Below are positions 1 to 9,700 of a stretch of DNA of 64,000 nucleotides, one piece after another. The translations under genes and the position numbers were made by a program. The stretch is taken from positions 124,001-188,000 of the forward strand of contig NZ_JARHUJ010000009.1 of NCBI RefSeq assembly GCF_029223285.1, given 5' to 3'. Numbering within the stretch: the first letter of the stretch is position 1; each line of letters begins with the position of its first letter. This DNA comes from Paraflavitalea sp. CAU 1676 (lineage in GTDB: Bacteria; Bacteroidota; Bacteroidia; Chitinophagales; Chitinophagaceae). The notes below the pieces were generated by a model, which was not told the origin of the DNA, searched no databases, and saw only the letters and a program-made list of their open reading frames with translations.

Positions 1-12
1 ACATTTACGTGT

Positions 13-963
13 ATGCAAACTTCCATCAAGGTATTCTCCGGTACTGGATCACAGTACCTGGCTGAAAAGATCGCCCGAAAATACGGGATTACATTAGGAA
101 AAATTACAATTTCAAAGTTTAGTGATGGGGAAATTCAGCCTGTTTTCCAGGAAAGCATCCGGGGCGACATGGTTTTTCTCATTCAAAGCACCTTTGCGCC
201 GGCTGAGAACTTATTGGAATTGTTGCTGATGATCGATGCGGCCCGCCGGGCTTCGGCCTATAAGGTCGTGGCCGTGATCCCTTATTATGGATATGCCCGC
301 CAGGACCGTAAAGACAAACCACGGGTGGCCATCGGTTCCAAAATGATCGCCAATATGTTGGTGGCAGCCGGGGCCGACAGGGTGATTACCATGGACTTAC
401 ACGCTCCGCAAATTCAGGGCTATTTCGATATTCCGGTAGACCATCTCGATAGCTCGGCGATATTTATCCCTTACATTCAGCAACTTCAGCTTGAAAACCT
501 TACCTTTGCGGCCCCTGACGTGGGTAGCGCCAACAGGATTCGTGAAATCGCTTCCTATTTCAATGCTGAAATGGTGATTTGCGACAAACATCGTAAGCGT
601 GCGAATGAAATTGCGAGCATGGTGGTGATCGGTGATGTAGCCGGCAGGGATGTAGTTCTTATCGATGATATCTGCGACACGGGCGGCACCCTGGCCAAAT
701 CGGCTGGTTTGCTGAAAGACAAGGGAGCCAGAAGCGTTCGCGCCTTGTGTACACACCCGGTTTTAAGTGGTAACGCTTACTCGAATATCGAGAATAGTGT
801 GCTGGAAGAACTGGTGGTGTGCGATACGATCCCGTTGAGGCAAAAGATATCGAAGATCAAAGTGTTGAGTGTTGCTGAGCTGTTTGCTGTAGCGATCCGC
901 AATGCCTACGAGAACAGAAGTATCACTGGCTTGTTTATCCATAGCCAGCGGAGAAATAACTAA
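13..963 (+). CDS. prs: ribose-phosphate pyrophosphokinase
   Basis: Cytosolic PRPP synthetase: transfers pyrophosphate from ATP to ribose 5-phosphate, giving PRPP for purine, pyrimidine, His, Trp and NAD synthesis. The 316 aa length is normal for the class I enzyme. Visible landmarks are the early FSGTGSQYLAEKIA segment, the flexible loop YARQDRK, the metal/ATP motif DLHAPQIQGYF near residue 128, and the PRPP-binding loop VVLIDDICDTGGTL near residue 214. The ATG at 13 is the first available and gives the usual N-terminus; the promoter lies outside the window. It ends 23 bases before the L25 gene, an order common in Bacteroidota, so the two are probably co-transcribed. Confidence 0.97.
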   Translation: MQTSIKVFSGTGSQYLAEKIARKYGITLGKITISKFSDGEIQPVFQESIRGDMVFLIQSTFAPAENLLELLLMIDAARRASAYKVVAVIPYYGYARQDRKDKPRVAIGSKMIANMLVAAGADRVITMDLHAPQIQGYFDIPVDHLDSSAIFIPYIQQLQLENLTFAAPDVGSANRIREIASYFNAEMVICDKHRKRANEIASMVVIGDVAGRDVVLIDDICDTGGTLAKSAGLLKDKGARSVRALCTHPVLSGNAYSNIENSVLEELVVCDTIPLRQKISKIKVLSVAELFAVAIRNAYENRSITGLFIHSQRRNN

Positions 964-986
964 GGAAATTTTAAATTTAAATACAA

Positions 987-1625
987 ATGAAGTCAATTAC
1001 AATTGAAGGCCAACTGAGGACCGGAACCGGGAAGAAAGCCGCCCGCCAACTCCGCTCTCAGGGTCAGGTACCCAGTGTAATTTATGGCGGCGCTACGGAG
1101 ATCAGTTTTTCTGCTCCTGTGCTGGCTTTCAAAACGCTGGTTTACACGCCTGAATTCTTATTAGCAGACATCAAGGTAGATGGCAAATCTTACCAGTGCA
1201 TCCTGAAGGACATTCAGTTTGACAAGGTAGATGACAGCCTCGCTCACATCGACTTTTTGGAACTCGTAGCTGACAAGCCTGTTATCGCTACTATTCCTTT
1301 GAAATTCGTTGGTACTTCTGCCGGTGTTAAAGCGGGTGGTAAGCTGATCACGAAGATCAAGTCGCTGAAGATCAAAACCCTTCCCAAGTTCCTGAAAGAG
1401 AACATTGAAGTAGACCTTACTTCGCTGGAACTGAACGGAAATATCCGTGTGGAAGATGTGGTTGCCCCAGGATACGAGATCCTCAACTCGCCCCGTATTC
1501 CTATCGCTTCCGTAGTAATGACACGTCAGCTGAAACAGGAAGAAGCTACAGCACCTGCTGCTAAAGCTCCTGCTACCAAGGCTGCTGCTCCTGCTGCTGC
1601 TGCGAAACCGGCCGCGAAGAAGTAA
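987..1625 (+). CDS. rplY: 50S ribosomal protein L25/general stress protein Ctc
   Basis: Binds 5S rRNA in the large ribosomal subunit. At 212 aa this is the long CTC form: an N-terminal L25 beta-barrel (about residues 1-92, beginning with a GQLRTGTGKKAARQLR segment) and a C-terminal TL5/CTC beta domain (about 95-185). The tail from about residue 186 is a low-complexity Ala/Pro/Lys run, as is common in Bacteroidota L25. It follows prs after 23 bases and is closed by a strong terminator about 25 bases downstream, so prs-rplY looks like one transcript. Confidence 0.96.
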   Translation: MKSITIEGQLRTGTGKKAARQLRSQGQVPSVIYGGATEISFSAPVLAFKTLVYTPEFLLADIKVDGKSYQCILKDIQFDKVDDSLAHIDFLELVADKPVIATIPLKFVGTSAGVKAGGKLITKIKSLKIKTLPKFLKENIEVDLTSLELNGNIRVEDVVAPGYEILNSPRIPIASVVMTRQLKQEEATAPAAKAPATKAAAPAAAAKPAAKK

Positions 1626-1649
1626 TCATGTAAAGTTGAACATATTCAT

Positions 1650-1681
1650 AAAGCCCGGTATCCTTTCCGGGCTTTTTTTTT
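1650..1681 (+). terminator. rho-independent terminator after rplY
   Basis: Stem aaagcccgg (1650-1658) pairs with ccgggcttt (1667-1675) across an 8-base loop and runs into nine T residues. It separates prs-rplY from pth. Confidence 0.9.
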
Positions 1682-1750
1682 CCTTCCGGTATTCCAAAGA
1701 ATACCACGATGTGAGTATAGGCAGTACAGCTTATTTTAACTACTTTTTCC

Positions 1751-2329
1751 ATGTCTAAGTTCCTGGTCATTGGTTTGGGTAATATCGGAGCAGATTATGT
1801 GCATACCCGCCATAATATTGGGTTTGATGTTGCCGAGGCCCTCGCTGCCAAGCATGGCGGCGCTTTCCGGGTCGACCGCCTCGCCGAGGTGGCCGAAGTG
1901 AAATGGAAGGGCAGGCAATTGATAATTATCAAGCCGACCACTTACATGAACCTGAGTGGTAAAGCTGTTAAGTATTGGATGGATAAGGAAAAGATCTCGT
2001 TAAACAACCTGTTGGTTATTGTAGATGATTTAGCCCTAACGCTGGCCAAGCTGCGTTTGCGCGGTTCTGGTAGCGATGCAGGGCACAATGGTTTAAAAAG
2101 TATCCAGGAATCACTTCTCACTGATCAATATCCCCGTTTGCGGTTTGGAATCGGAAATAATTATCCGAAAGGTCGCCAGGTTGATTTTGTATTGGGAAGA
2201 TGGGCTGAAAATGAAATCCCGGTAGTGAAACAAAAGGTTGAAAAATCTGTCGAGATCATTGAAAGCTTTGCTACTATTGGTATCGAAAGGACTATGAATG
2301 AAGCGAATAAATTGGAGTTTCCACTATGA
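1751..2329 (+). CDS. pth: peptidyl-tRNA hydrolase
   Basis: Cleaves the ester bond of peptidyl-tRNAs that drop off the ribosome, recycling tRNA. 192 aa, normal for bacterial Pth. The expected active-site pattern is present: an N-terminal LVIGLGNIG segment, the catalytic His21 in TRHNIGFDV, the Asp of VIVDDLAL, and the Asn of AGHNGLKS. The ATG at 1751 gives the canonical MSKFLVIGLGN start. Neighbours are rplY upstream and an FAH-family gene downstream; the rplY-pth order is common in bacteria. Confidence 0.96.
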   Translation: MSKFLVIGLGNIGADYVHTRHNIGFDVAEALAAKHGGAFRVDRLAEVAEVKWKGRQLIIIKPTTYMNLSGKAVKYWMDKEKISLNNLLVIVDDLALTLAKLRLRGSGSDAGHNGLKSIQESLLTDQYPRLRFGIGNNYPKGRQVDFVLGRWAENEIPVVKQKVEKSVEIIESFATIGIERTMNEANKLEFPL

Positions 2330-2474
2330 TTTGTTAATTTCAATCTTTATTTTCGCCTTAATTATCCTTTCGGGGATTAAGATTAGTATCTAATATTCCT
2401 GTGAACCTGTACCCCCTGCCTTTCCAGGCTATGAAACTTGAAAACAATTATCTCAGTTAAACCCTTTGTTGAGT

Positions 2475-3086
2475 ATGAAAATTTTCTGTGTTGGCCGTAA
2501 CTATGTGGCTCACGCAAAAGAATTGGGTAATGAGGTTCCGGACGAACCTATCATATTTATGAAACCCAAGAGTGCTTTATTGCAAGCACACACACCGTTT
2601 TACTATCCTGAGTTCACCAACGAATTGCATTACGAATGCGAATTGGTATTGCGTATATCCAAGAATGGAAAATATATCCAGGACCGTTTTGCCAGCAAAT
2701 ACTATGATGCAGTAACCGTAGGCATTGATTTTACTGCACGCGACATACAAAACGAGCTGAAAGAAAAAGGCCTGCCCTGGGAAAAAGCCAAGGCGTGGGA
2801 CAACTCGGCTGTTATTGGCAAATGGATCCCGCTGCAGAATATCAAGAACAAAAAGGATATCAACTTTTGCCTGTATAAGAACAAGGAGTTGGTGCAACAG
2901 GGCAATTCCAGCCTGATGCTCAACAACTTCGATAAAGTAGTGGCTTATATCTCCAATTACTTCTCGGTGAATATCGGCGACCTGGTGTTTACCGGTACTC
3001 CGGCAGGGGTGGGCGAATGTGTAGTAGGTGATGAACTGGAAGGATTTATTGAAGATGACAGCCTGATGAGTTTAGAAATCAAGTAA
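2475..3086 (+). CDS. fumarylacetoacetate hydrolase family protein
   Basis: Small single-domain FAH-family enzyme of 203 aa. Members hydrolyse or decarboxylate acylpyruvate or oxaloacetate-like substrates; this one cannot be assigned further from sequence. It carries the family signature: N-terminal MKIFCVGRNYVAHAKEL, the metal ligands in HYECELV, Asp in GIDFTARD, and the C-terminal TGTPAGVG. The reading frame could open nine bases earlier at a TTG, but the ATG at 2475 gives the standard start. A strong hairpin terminator follows directly. Likely cytosolic; no partner gene is adjacent. Confidence 0.9.
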   Translation: MKIFCVGRNYVAHAKELGNEVPDEPIIFMKPKSALLQAHTPFYYPEFTNELHYECELVLRISKNGKYIQDRFASKYYDAVTVGIDFTARDIQNELKEKGLPWEKAKAWDNSAVIGKWIPLQNIKNKKDINFCLYKNKELVQQGNSSLMLNNFDKVVAYISNYFSVNIGDLVFTGTPAGVGECVVGDELEGFIEDDSLMSLEIK

Positions 3087-3107
3087 TGAGTTGATTACAT
3101 TATAAAG

Positions 3108-3143
3108 AAAAAAGCCATTTCGTGACAACGGAATGGCTTTTTT
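3108..3143 (+). terminator. strong rho-independent terminator between FAH gene and E1
   Basis: Bases 3108-3123 pair with 3128-3143, a 16-bp stem with a single G-U pair, around the tetraloop gaca (3124-3127), ending in a T run. The right arm contains an in-frame ATG (3133) that would lengthen the next gene; because it lies in the terminator it is not the true start. Confidence 0.93.
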
Positions 3144-3171
3144 ACTATTTTCCATACTTTGTTTGCTTGCC

Positions 3172-5301
3172 ATGATCCATTCCGATGTTTTACTCAAAGC
3201 CTATGGCCTGATGTGTACGGCCGGGGCTATGGCCCAAACGTATGAGGCCAACCGTACCGTTTGTAAGTATGTTCATTCCACCTCTCGTGGCCATGAAGCC
3301 ATACAACTGTCGACCGCTTTTCAATTACTTCCCTGCGATTATGTGAGTCCCTATTACCGCGATGAAAGTTTATTGCTGGGTTTGGGTTTTACGCCCTACC
3401 AGCTCATGCTTCAATTGCTGGCGAAGGCCGACGATCCGTTTACAGGTGGCAGAGAGTATTATTCCCATCCCAATTACCGTGGCAAGGACAAACCCGGTAT
3501 CATTCACCAAAGCAGTGCTACCGGTATGCAGGTAATCCCTACTACCGGACTCGCACAGGGTATTCAACACATTGAAAAGCACCTCTCCGACAGGTTGCAG
3601 AAAGGTCCTAACGGCGAACTGCCGGTGGTGATCTGCTCGCTGGGCGATGCCAGTGTTACCGAGGGGGAAGTCAGTGAGGCATTCCAGTTTGCTGTATTGA
3701 AAAGGCTGCCTATTATTTACCTCGTGCAGGATAATCAGTGGGGCATCAGCGTGAGTGCGCAGGAAGCGCGTGTAATGGATGCTTATGACTATGCCGCCGG
3801 GTTTCCCGGTTTGGAGCGGGTACGTATTGATGGCAGTAATTTCGAAGAAAGCTTTGATAATATGCGCCGCGTGGTGCAATACGTACGGCAACACCGTACT
3901 CCTTACCTGGTGCAGGCCAAAGTTCCGCTGCTGGGCCACCATACCAGCGGTGTGCGAAAAGAGTTTTACCGCTCGGCAACCGATTGGGAGCAGCACCTGG
4001 CCAACGACCCGGTACCCAGGCTGCGGCAGGTATTGCAGGCGAGAGGGTATAGGGAGCCGCAATTGCTGCAAATAGAGCAGGATGCGCGGGCTGCTGTAGC
4101 TGCCCAGTTTGGGCAGGCACAGGCTGCTCCGGAGCCTTCTCCGGATATGGTGCAGGATTTCGTCTTTGCCCCAACGCCGGTGGTGAAGGAGCAGGGCAAC
4201 CGGAACGGGGCCGCTGCAGTTATTGGAGGGCCTGAGGAGGCGGTAAATGGCCCCCAGGCTGCCACAGGAGCCCAGGGCGGTAGTAAGATCATGATGGTTG
4301 ATGCTGCACTCTTTGCGATCCGGGAGATCATGGAAGAGTATCCGGAAGCGATCCTGTACGGCCAGGATGTTGGCCGCCGGCTTGGCGGGGTATTCCGCGA
4401 AGCGGCTACCCTGGCGGAGCAATTTGGCGACCACCGCGTTTTCAATACGGCCATCCAGGAGGCCTATATCATTGGTTCTACGGTAGGTATGAGTGCTGTA
4501 GGGTTGAAGCCCATCGTAGAGGTGCAGTTTGCTGATTATATTTACCCCGGTTTTAATCAACTTGTTACGGAAATCTCCAAATCATGTTACCTTAGCTGTG
4601 GAAAGTTTCCGGTACAAACGGTTATCCGCGTACCGATCGGAGCATATGGCGGCGGAGGTCCTTACCATAGCGGCAGTGTAGAAACTACCCTGCTTTCCAT
4701 CAAAGGACTGAAGATCGCCTATCCATCCAACGCGGCCGACATGAAAGGGCTGATGAAAGCAGCCTTCCTGGACCCCAATCCTGTGATCATGTTAGAACAC
4801 AAAGGGCTTTACTGGAGTAAAGTTCCCGGCACTGAAGACGCAAAGACCACTGAACCCTCCCGGGATTATATCCTGCCGTTTGGCAAAGGCAATGTTGTAT
4901 TGCAGGCCAGTGAAAGCGCCGTCCGTAACGGCGAATCCTGTTGCATCATTACGTATGGAATGGGCGTGTATTGGGCCAAAGCAGCAGCGAAATATTTTCC
5001 CGGTCAGGTGGAGGTTGTAGATTTGCGTACACTGTACCCATTAGATGAAAAGCTGGTATACGAAACCGTGGCCAGGCACGGTAAATGTCTTGTGCTGACA
5101 GAAGAGCAACAACAGAATTCTTTTGCAGAAGCACTGGCCGGCCGTATTGCCCGCAATTGTTTTCAATCACTCGACGCCCCCGTAGAAATAACAGGCTGTA
5201 TCAACATTCCAGCCATACCCATGAACATGCAGCTCGAACAGGCTGCATTGCCTAATTCTGAAAAAGTAAAAGCTGCTATAAGCAGGCTGCTATTGTTTTA
5301 G
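3172..5301 (+). CDS. 2-oxo acid dehydrogenase E1, fused alpha and beta subunits
   Basis: Thiamine-diphosphate-dependent decarboxylase component of a pyruvate or branched-chain 2-oxo acid dehydrogenase complex, with alpha and beta subunits in one 709 aa chain. The alpha half carries the ThDP motif from GD at residues 158-159 (GDASVTEGE) to Asn188 in QDNQWG. An Ala/Pro/Gly-rich linker spans about residues 317-372. The beta half follows (AIREIMEEYPEAILYGQDVG, then FNTAIQEAYIIGSTVGMS). The start at 3172 is chosen because the upstream in-frame ATG at 3133 sits in the preceding terminator. Fused E1 proteins are common in Bacteroidota; no E2 or E3 gene is nearby, so the substrate is uncertain. Confidence 0.9.
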   Translation: MIHSDVLLKAYGLMCTAGAMAQTYEANRTVCKYVHSTSRGHEAIQLSTAFQLLPCDYVSPYYRDESLLLGLGFTPYQLMLQLLAKADDPFTGGREYYSHPNYRGKDKPGIIHQSSATGMQVIPTTGLAQGIQHIEKHLSDRLQKGPNGELPVVICSLGDASVTEGEVSEAFQFAVLKRLPIIYLVQDNQWGISVSAQEARVMDAYDYAAGFPGLERVRIDGSNFEESFDNMRRVVQYVRQHRTPYLVQAKVPLLGHHTSGVRKEFYRSATDWEQHLANDPVPRLRQVLQARGYREPQLLQIEQDARAAVAAQFGQAQAAPEPSPDMVQDFVFAPTPVVKEQGNRNGAAAVIGGPEEAVNGPQAATGAQGGSKIMMVDAALFAIREIMEEYPEAILYGQDVGRRLGGVFREAATLAEQFGDHRVFNTAIQEAYIIGSTVGMSAVGLKPIVEVQFADYIYPGFNQLVTEISKSCYLSCGKFPVQTVIRVPIGAYGGGGPYHSGSVETTLLSIKGLKIAYPSNAADMKGLMKAAFLDPNPVIMLEHKGLYWSKVPGTEDAKTTEPSRDYILPFGKGNVVLQASESAVRNGESCCIITYGMGVYWAKAAAKYFPGQVEVVDLRTLYPLDEKLVYETVARHGKCLVLTEEQQQNSFAEALAGRIARNCFQSLDAPVEITGCINIPAIPMNMQLEQAALPNSEKVKAAISRLLLF

Positions 5302-5323
5302 CACGAAAAATGAGTTTACGTTA

Positions 5324-5334
5324 CCATGACAATT
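5324..5334. repeat. 11-base inverted repeat, left copy
   Basis: ccatgacaatt here is the exact reverse complement of bases 6468-6478; the pair encloses the IS1595-like gene over 1155 bases. Similarity does not continue inward, so it is only a weak candidate for terminal repeats. Confidence 0.35.
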
Positions 5335-5494
5335 GTCCTTAATCTACCCATTTAGTTGGTTACACATGATAAGTAGGTTTCGCAATGGTTGCATACATCC
5401 CCTGCATTGGCCGCTTATAATAATTTAACAAACTGGATATACTAAAAATTGTCTTATTTACGTAGAGTATCGTACTTAACACCCAGCTAGCGCC

Positions 5495-6208
5495 ATGAAA
5501 AACAAATACCTTAAAGGCGCCCACCTTTCCGAACGGAAAGTGAGGGAGCTATTGAAACTGTTTTGCGAAGACCTCACCGCTACGCAAATAGCAAACATCT
5601 CCGGTATAAGCCGGATCACGGTGAACGCCTATTTTAAATTGATTCGCACCCACATTGCCAGGTTTTGCGAAGAAAAGAATCCCTTACGTTACCGGAATGG
5701 TGACGTAGCCTTCCTCCCCATGGAGCACGGGATTGGGCATAGCCCCGAAAGCAATGGACTCACGGGTAAGAAAGCATTCTACGGCATTTTCAAGAAGGAA
5801 GAGCACATTTTCACCGACAAGATGCCCTGTGTTGAAACCAGTTGGTTGTACGACTGGCTGAAAGGCAGGGTAGAAGCCGATGAAGAGTTGTTGCAGCGGC
5901 ATCACCTGCATGTGTACAACGGGATCGCCGACTTCAACAATGTGCGTCTGCTGCGACTGCAGGCGGGCCTCAATGGAAATGTACGGGGAAGATCACACAT
6001 CGATGAGATCGACCTCTTCTGGGGTATGCTGAAAGCCCGGCTGGTCAAGTTCAGGGGCCTTAATGGAAACACCCTTTACCTACATGTGAAGGAAACAGAA
6101 TTCCGCTACAATTTCAGGGATGCCGACATCTTCGAATTGTTGCTGGATATCCTGCACAAACAGCCATTACATTATTCCAAGATCGTTCGGCAAAAGGCCG
6201 AAGGATAA
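5495..6208 (+). CDS. IS1595/ISXO2-like transposase-derived protein, probably inactive
   Basis: 237 aa. An N-terminal helix-turn-helix (about residues 12-52, LTATQIANISGISRITVNAYFKLI) is followed by a region that resembles the ISXO2-type DDE domain. The C-terminal block around residues 168-206 (HIDEIDLFWGMLK ... KETEFRYNFR) matches the end of IS1595-family transposases. Aligned by eye, the usual catalytic positions look substituted: the first Asp region reads FLPMEHGIG, and the Glu of the N-x-IE-x-FW motif is Asp. A DNA-binding but non-cutting role, or a decaying transposase, are both possible. No full terminal inverted repeats or target duplication were found, only an 11-base inverted pair (5324-5334, 6468-6478). 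Confidence 0.6.
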   Translation: MKNKYLKGAHLSERKVRELLKLFCEDLTATQIANISGISRITVNAYFKLIRTHIARFCEEKNPLRYRNGDVAFLPMEHGIGHSPESNGLTGKKAFYGIFKKEEHIFTDKMPCVETSWLYDWLKGRVEADEELLQRHHLHVYNGIADFNNVRLLRLQAGLNGNVRGRSHIDEIDLFWGMLKARLVKFRGLNGNTLYLHVKETEFRYNFRDADIFELLLDILHKQPLHYSKIVRQKAEG

Positions 6209-6303
6209 AACTTACTCCGGGGATTTTCCGGTATATGCCTATCGCAACTCATCCCTGGATCATTAAAAACAGTTGCGGTAATAGAATTTTTCTCATGTGA
6301 CTC

Positions 6304-6334
6304 GCAGGTGGTTTCTACCACCTGCTTTTTTTTT
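6304..6334 (+). terminator. rho-independent terminator after the IS1595-like gene
   Basis: Perfect 8-bp stem gcaggtgg (6304-6311) with ccacctgc (6318-6325), loop of six, followed by nine T residues. Its stem closely resembles the terminator at 11439-11468. Confidence 0.92.
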
Positions 6335-6628
6335 AACGGTTCCATCCATCCGCTGCATTTCCCTTTTAAATAGTGGAAGATTTAGATACATGATAAACTG
6401 ATGTCGCATTATCAGTGCAAATGATTAGTCTTCTTTTTATTGTGACCTTGATAACATGATCGCAAATAATTGTCATGGGAAATTATGGCATATAGTTCGC
6501 CCGCTGCTTTGCTCATCGCACCATGCTTCTGCTGAACAATACTTATTTACCATTCATCATTGACGCCGAAAGCCGATCTGTTGCTACAACCCGCGAACAA
6601 TACGCATCCCGTTTCGCCGTACTTATCA
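6335..6628. other. non-coding stretch upstream of the first SusC gene
   Basis: No supported gene. It holds the right copy of the 11-base inverted repeat (6468-6478) and must contain the promoter of the SusC/SusD pair, but no clear TAnnTTTG element was found. The open frame that starts at 6523 overlaps the SusC start in another frame and has no recognisable protein features. Confidence 0.5.
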
Positions 6629-6702
6629 AGCCTGTTAACGCGACATGTAATAACGTGCTAACAGGCTGGGCTATCTGGATAGCTTTGGTGCAAACAAAGC
6701 TA
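6629..6702 (+). promoter_or_regulatory. two consecutive hairpins in the 5' leader of susC-1
   Basis: Hairpin 1: agcctgtta (6629-6637) pairs perfectly with taacaggct (6659-6667), with three further pairs inside. Hairpin 2: tagctttg (6680-6687) pairs perfectly with caaagcta (6695-6702) and ends 8 bases before the ATG at 6710. Neither has a T run, so a terminator role is unlikely. The position suggests control of translation or mRNA stability; function is inferred. Confidence 0.5.
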
Positions 6703-6709
6703 TACTGTT

Positions 6710-9700
6710 ATGAGACGATCTTTACTCATTGCGATATGGTTGCTATGCATGGCAGCCGTTGTGCAGGCTCAATCGAGAACCATCACCGGCAAAGTAACCG
6801 ACAAAGCAGGTACCGGACTGGCCGGCGTTTCAGTTACGATCAAAAACTCTTCTACCGGTACTCAAACTGCCGACAATGGCGATTATTCCCTTACGGTACC
6901 TTCCAATGCACGTATACTGGTTTTCTCGTTTGTGGGTCATGCGGTGGAAGAAGTAAATATCGGCCGCAGCAACACCCTCAACGTAACGCTTTCTACGGAG
7001 GAAAAGAAACTCGATGAAGTAGTAGTCGTGGCGTATGGCACCCAACGCAAGCGTGAAGTGACCAGTTCCATCGCTATAGTGGATGATAAAGCTATTAAAC
7101 GCCAGCAGGTAACGACTGTTGGCCAGGCATTGCAGGGCACCGCCGCCGGCGTGCTGGTGGTGAACAATTCCGGCCAGCCGGGTGATAACCCGCAGATACG
7201 CATCCGGGGTATTGCTTCGCTCAATGCCAATGCCGAACCGCTGCTGGTGCTTGATGGCATTCCATTCGATGGCAACCTGAATATGATCAACCCCAACGAC
7301 ATCGAGAATTTCAGTGTATTGAAAGATGGTACGGCCACTGCCTTGTATGGTTCCCGGGCTGCAGCCGGGGTAATACTCATCAATACCAAAAGAGGACGTA
7401 AAGGGATGGCGCCCTCCATCTCAGCAGGCGCCAGCTTTGGCGTGGCTTCGCGCGCCCTGCCCGAATACAATTTCGTCAACTCGCAGCAAATGTTCGAGCT
7501 GGGTTGGGAAGCACTCCGCAACCTGTATGTCGATAATGCCGTGCCCAACCCGGCACAGCAAGCTACCGACGATCTGATCGGGGAGATCAAGTACAATCCT
7601 TTCGGTGTACCCAAGCCGGTAGGTACCGATGGTAAACTCATTCCAGGCACCAACCTGTTGTGGAATACCGACTGGAGTAAAGAGCTTACCCGCACCAATG
7701 CGCTGCGGCGCGATGTAAACCTGTCGGTTGCAGGTGGCGGTGATCAATCGCGTTATTTCTGTTCAGCGGGTTATCTTACCCAGGAGGGATATGTCATCAC
7801 CTCCAAATTCAACCGCATCAGTGCACGGTTCAATTATACGAACAACCTGAAGGACTGGCTCGAGATCGGCGCCCGCACCGCGGTGGTTTTCTCCGACCAG
7901 AACTATCCCGACCAGGCAGGCGGTAATTTCGAGAACGTTATTCAATACATCCGCACCATGTCGTCCATCTACCCGGTTTACAAACGGGGCGAGAACGGGG
8001 AGGAGCTGCTGGATGCACAAGGCAAACCGATCTATGATTTTGGCAGTCCCGACGCCAGCAGAACGGTGAACGTGAACCGCAATTCGCTGCAACCTTCGAA
8101 CCTGGTGGCTACCACACTCGTCAACACCGAATCGCGTAAACGTTACCAGACCAATCTCAACACCTACGCCGATATCAGGCTGGCCAAAGGGCTCAAGTTC
8201 AGGAGCAGTTTCGGGATCGATAAGTACCTGTTCGAGTCGTTGAGCTATGAAACGCCCGAATTTGGTAACGGACAGAATGTAGGCGGACGTGCCCGCCGGC
8301 AGAACGACAATACGACTTCCTGGACCTGGAACAATATGCTCAGCTACAATCGCTCCATTGGCTTCCATACCATCGATGTGATGGCGAGTACCGAAGCCTA
8401 TAAATATGAGTTGAAGACATTGGGAGGCCGCAAGATCGCGTTTCCCTTTGCAGGGTTAACCGAGTTCAGTACGGCTGCTACCACCGAAGCCCTCACCAGC
8501 GGCACTACCACAGAAACTCTTAACAGTTACCTGGGACGTGTGAAGTACGATTTCAAGGGTAAATACTTTGCCGAGCTCACCGTGCGGTGGGATGGATCGT
8601 CGCGCTTTGCACCGGGCAATCAGTGGGGCTTCTTCCCGGCGGGTGGTGTTTCCTGGCTCCTCAGTGAAGAGGAATTCGTGAAGAATATTTCTTTCATCAA
8701 TTTCCTCAAGCTGAGAGCGAGCTATGGCGAGGTAGGCAACAACCGGCTCACCAGTTATTTCCCTTACCTCAGCACGTTCAGCGGGGGCTACGATAACCTC
8801 AACAATCCGGGCATCTACCTCGATCAACTGGCCAATGCCGATGTACGCTGGGAAAAGCAGGGCAACCTGGATATCGGGGTCGACTTCGGTATCTGGAAGA
8901 ACAGGATCAATGGTAGCATCGATTACTTCCGGAAATCATCCATCGATCTGCTGTTCACCAAACCGCTGGTCTTTTCGGGCGGTATTCCCTCCATCGATTA
9001 CAATATCGGTACCGTTGTCAATGCCGGCGTAGAGTTTACGATCAATGCCCGTGTACTGGCCAAAAAGAACTTCGAGTGGAACTCGATCATCAATGCTTCT
9101 TTCGTGAAGAACACCATTAAAAAGCTGCCACAGGAAAAAGTGCTTTCCGGCCCTTATCAACTCGAAGTAGGCCGGTCGTTCTATGATTTCTATATCCAGG
9201 AATGGGCTGGGGTAGACCCCACCAACGGCAAACCGCAATGGTTTGCCGATGAGCTCGACAACAATGGCAACCCCACCGGCAAAAAGAATATCGTGAACAC
9301 GTATGCAGAAGCTTCGCGGTATTATATGGGTACGGCCATTCCCAAGGTAACGGGTGGCTGGACCAATACGCTCACCTTTAAGAGTTTCGACTTCAGTATG
9401 CTCATCAACTTTGCCCTTGGCGGCAAGATCTATGATGGAGAATACAGTAACCTGATGCATGGTTTTACCGCAGGCTTTGGTGATCAGCTGCATACCGACA
9501 TGCTCGGCAGGTGGCAAAAAGCGGGTGATGTGACCGATGTGCCACGGATCGATCTGAACAATACCGATATCAACCAACGGTCGTCAAAGTATCTCTATGA
9601 CGGCGACTATGTAAGGTTGCGCAACATCACCCTCGGTTTTACTTTCAATCCCGACAGGCAGCAAAAGGTCATCAAGAGTTCCAGGTTCTATGTACAGGCC

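Noticed and set aside
3370-4560. Open frame of 396 codons on the - strand
   Set aside because: Antisense to the E1 fusion gene; composition and lack of motifs indicate a shadow.
5324-6478. Complete insertion sequence
   Set aside because: The inverted pair is only 11 bases, there is no target duplication, and the encoded protein seems to lack catalytic residues.
6523-7017. Open frame upstream of and overlapping susC-1
   Set aside because: Overlaps the SusC signal peptide in another frame, crosses the two leader hairpins and has no recognisable protein features.
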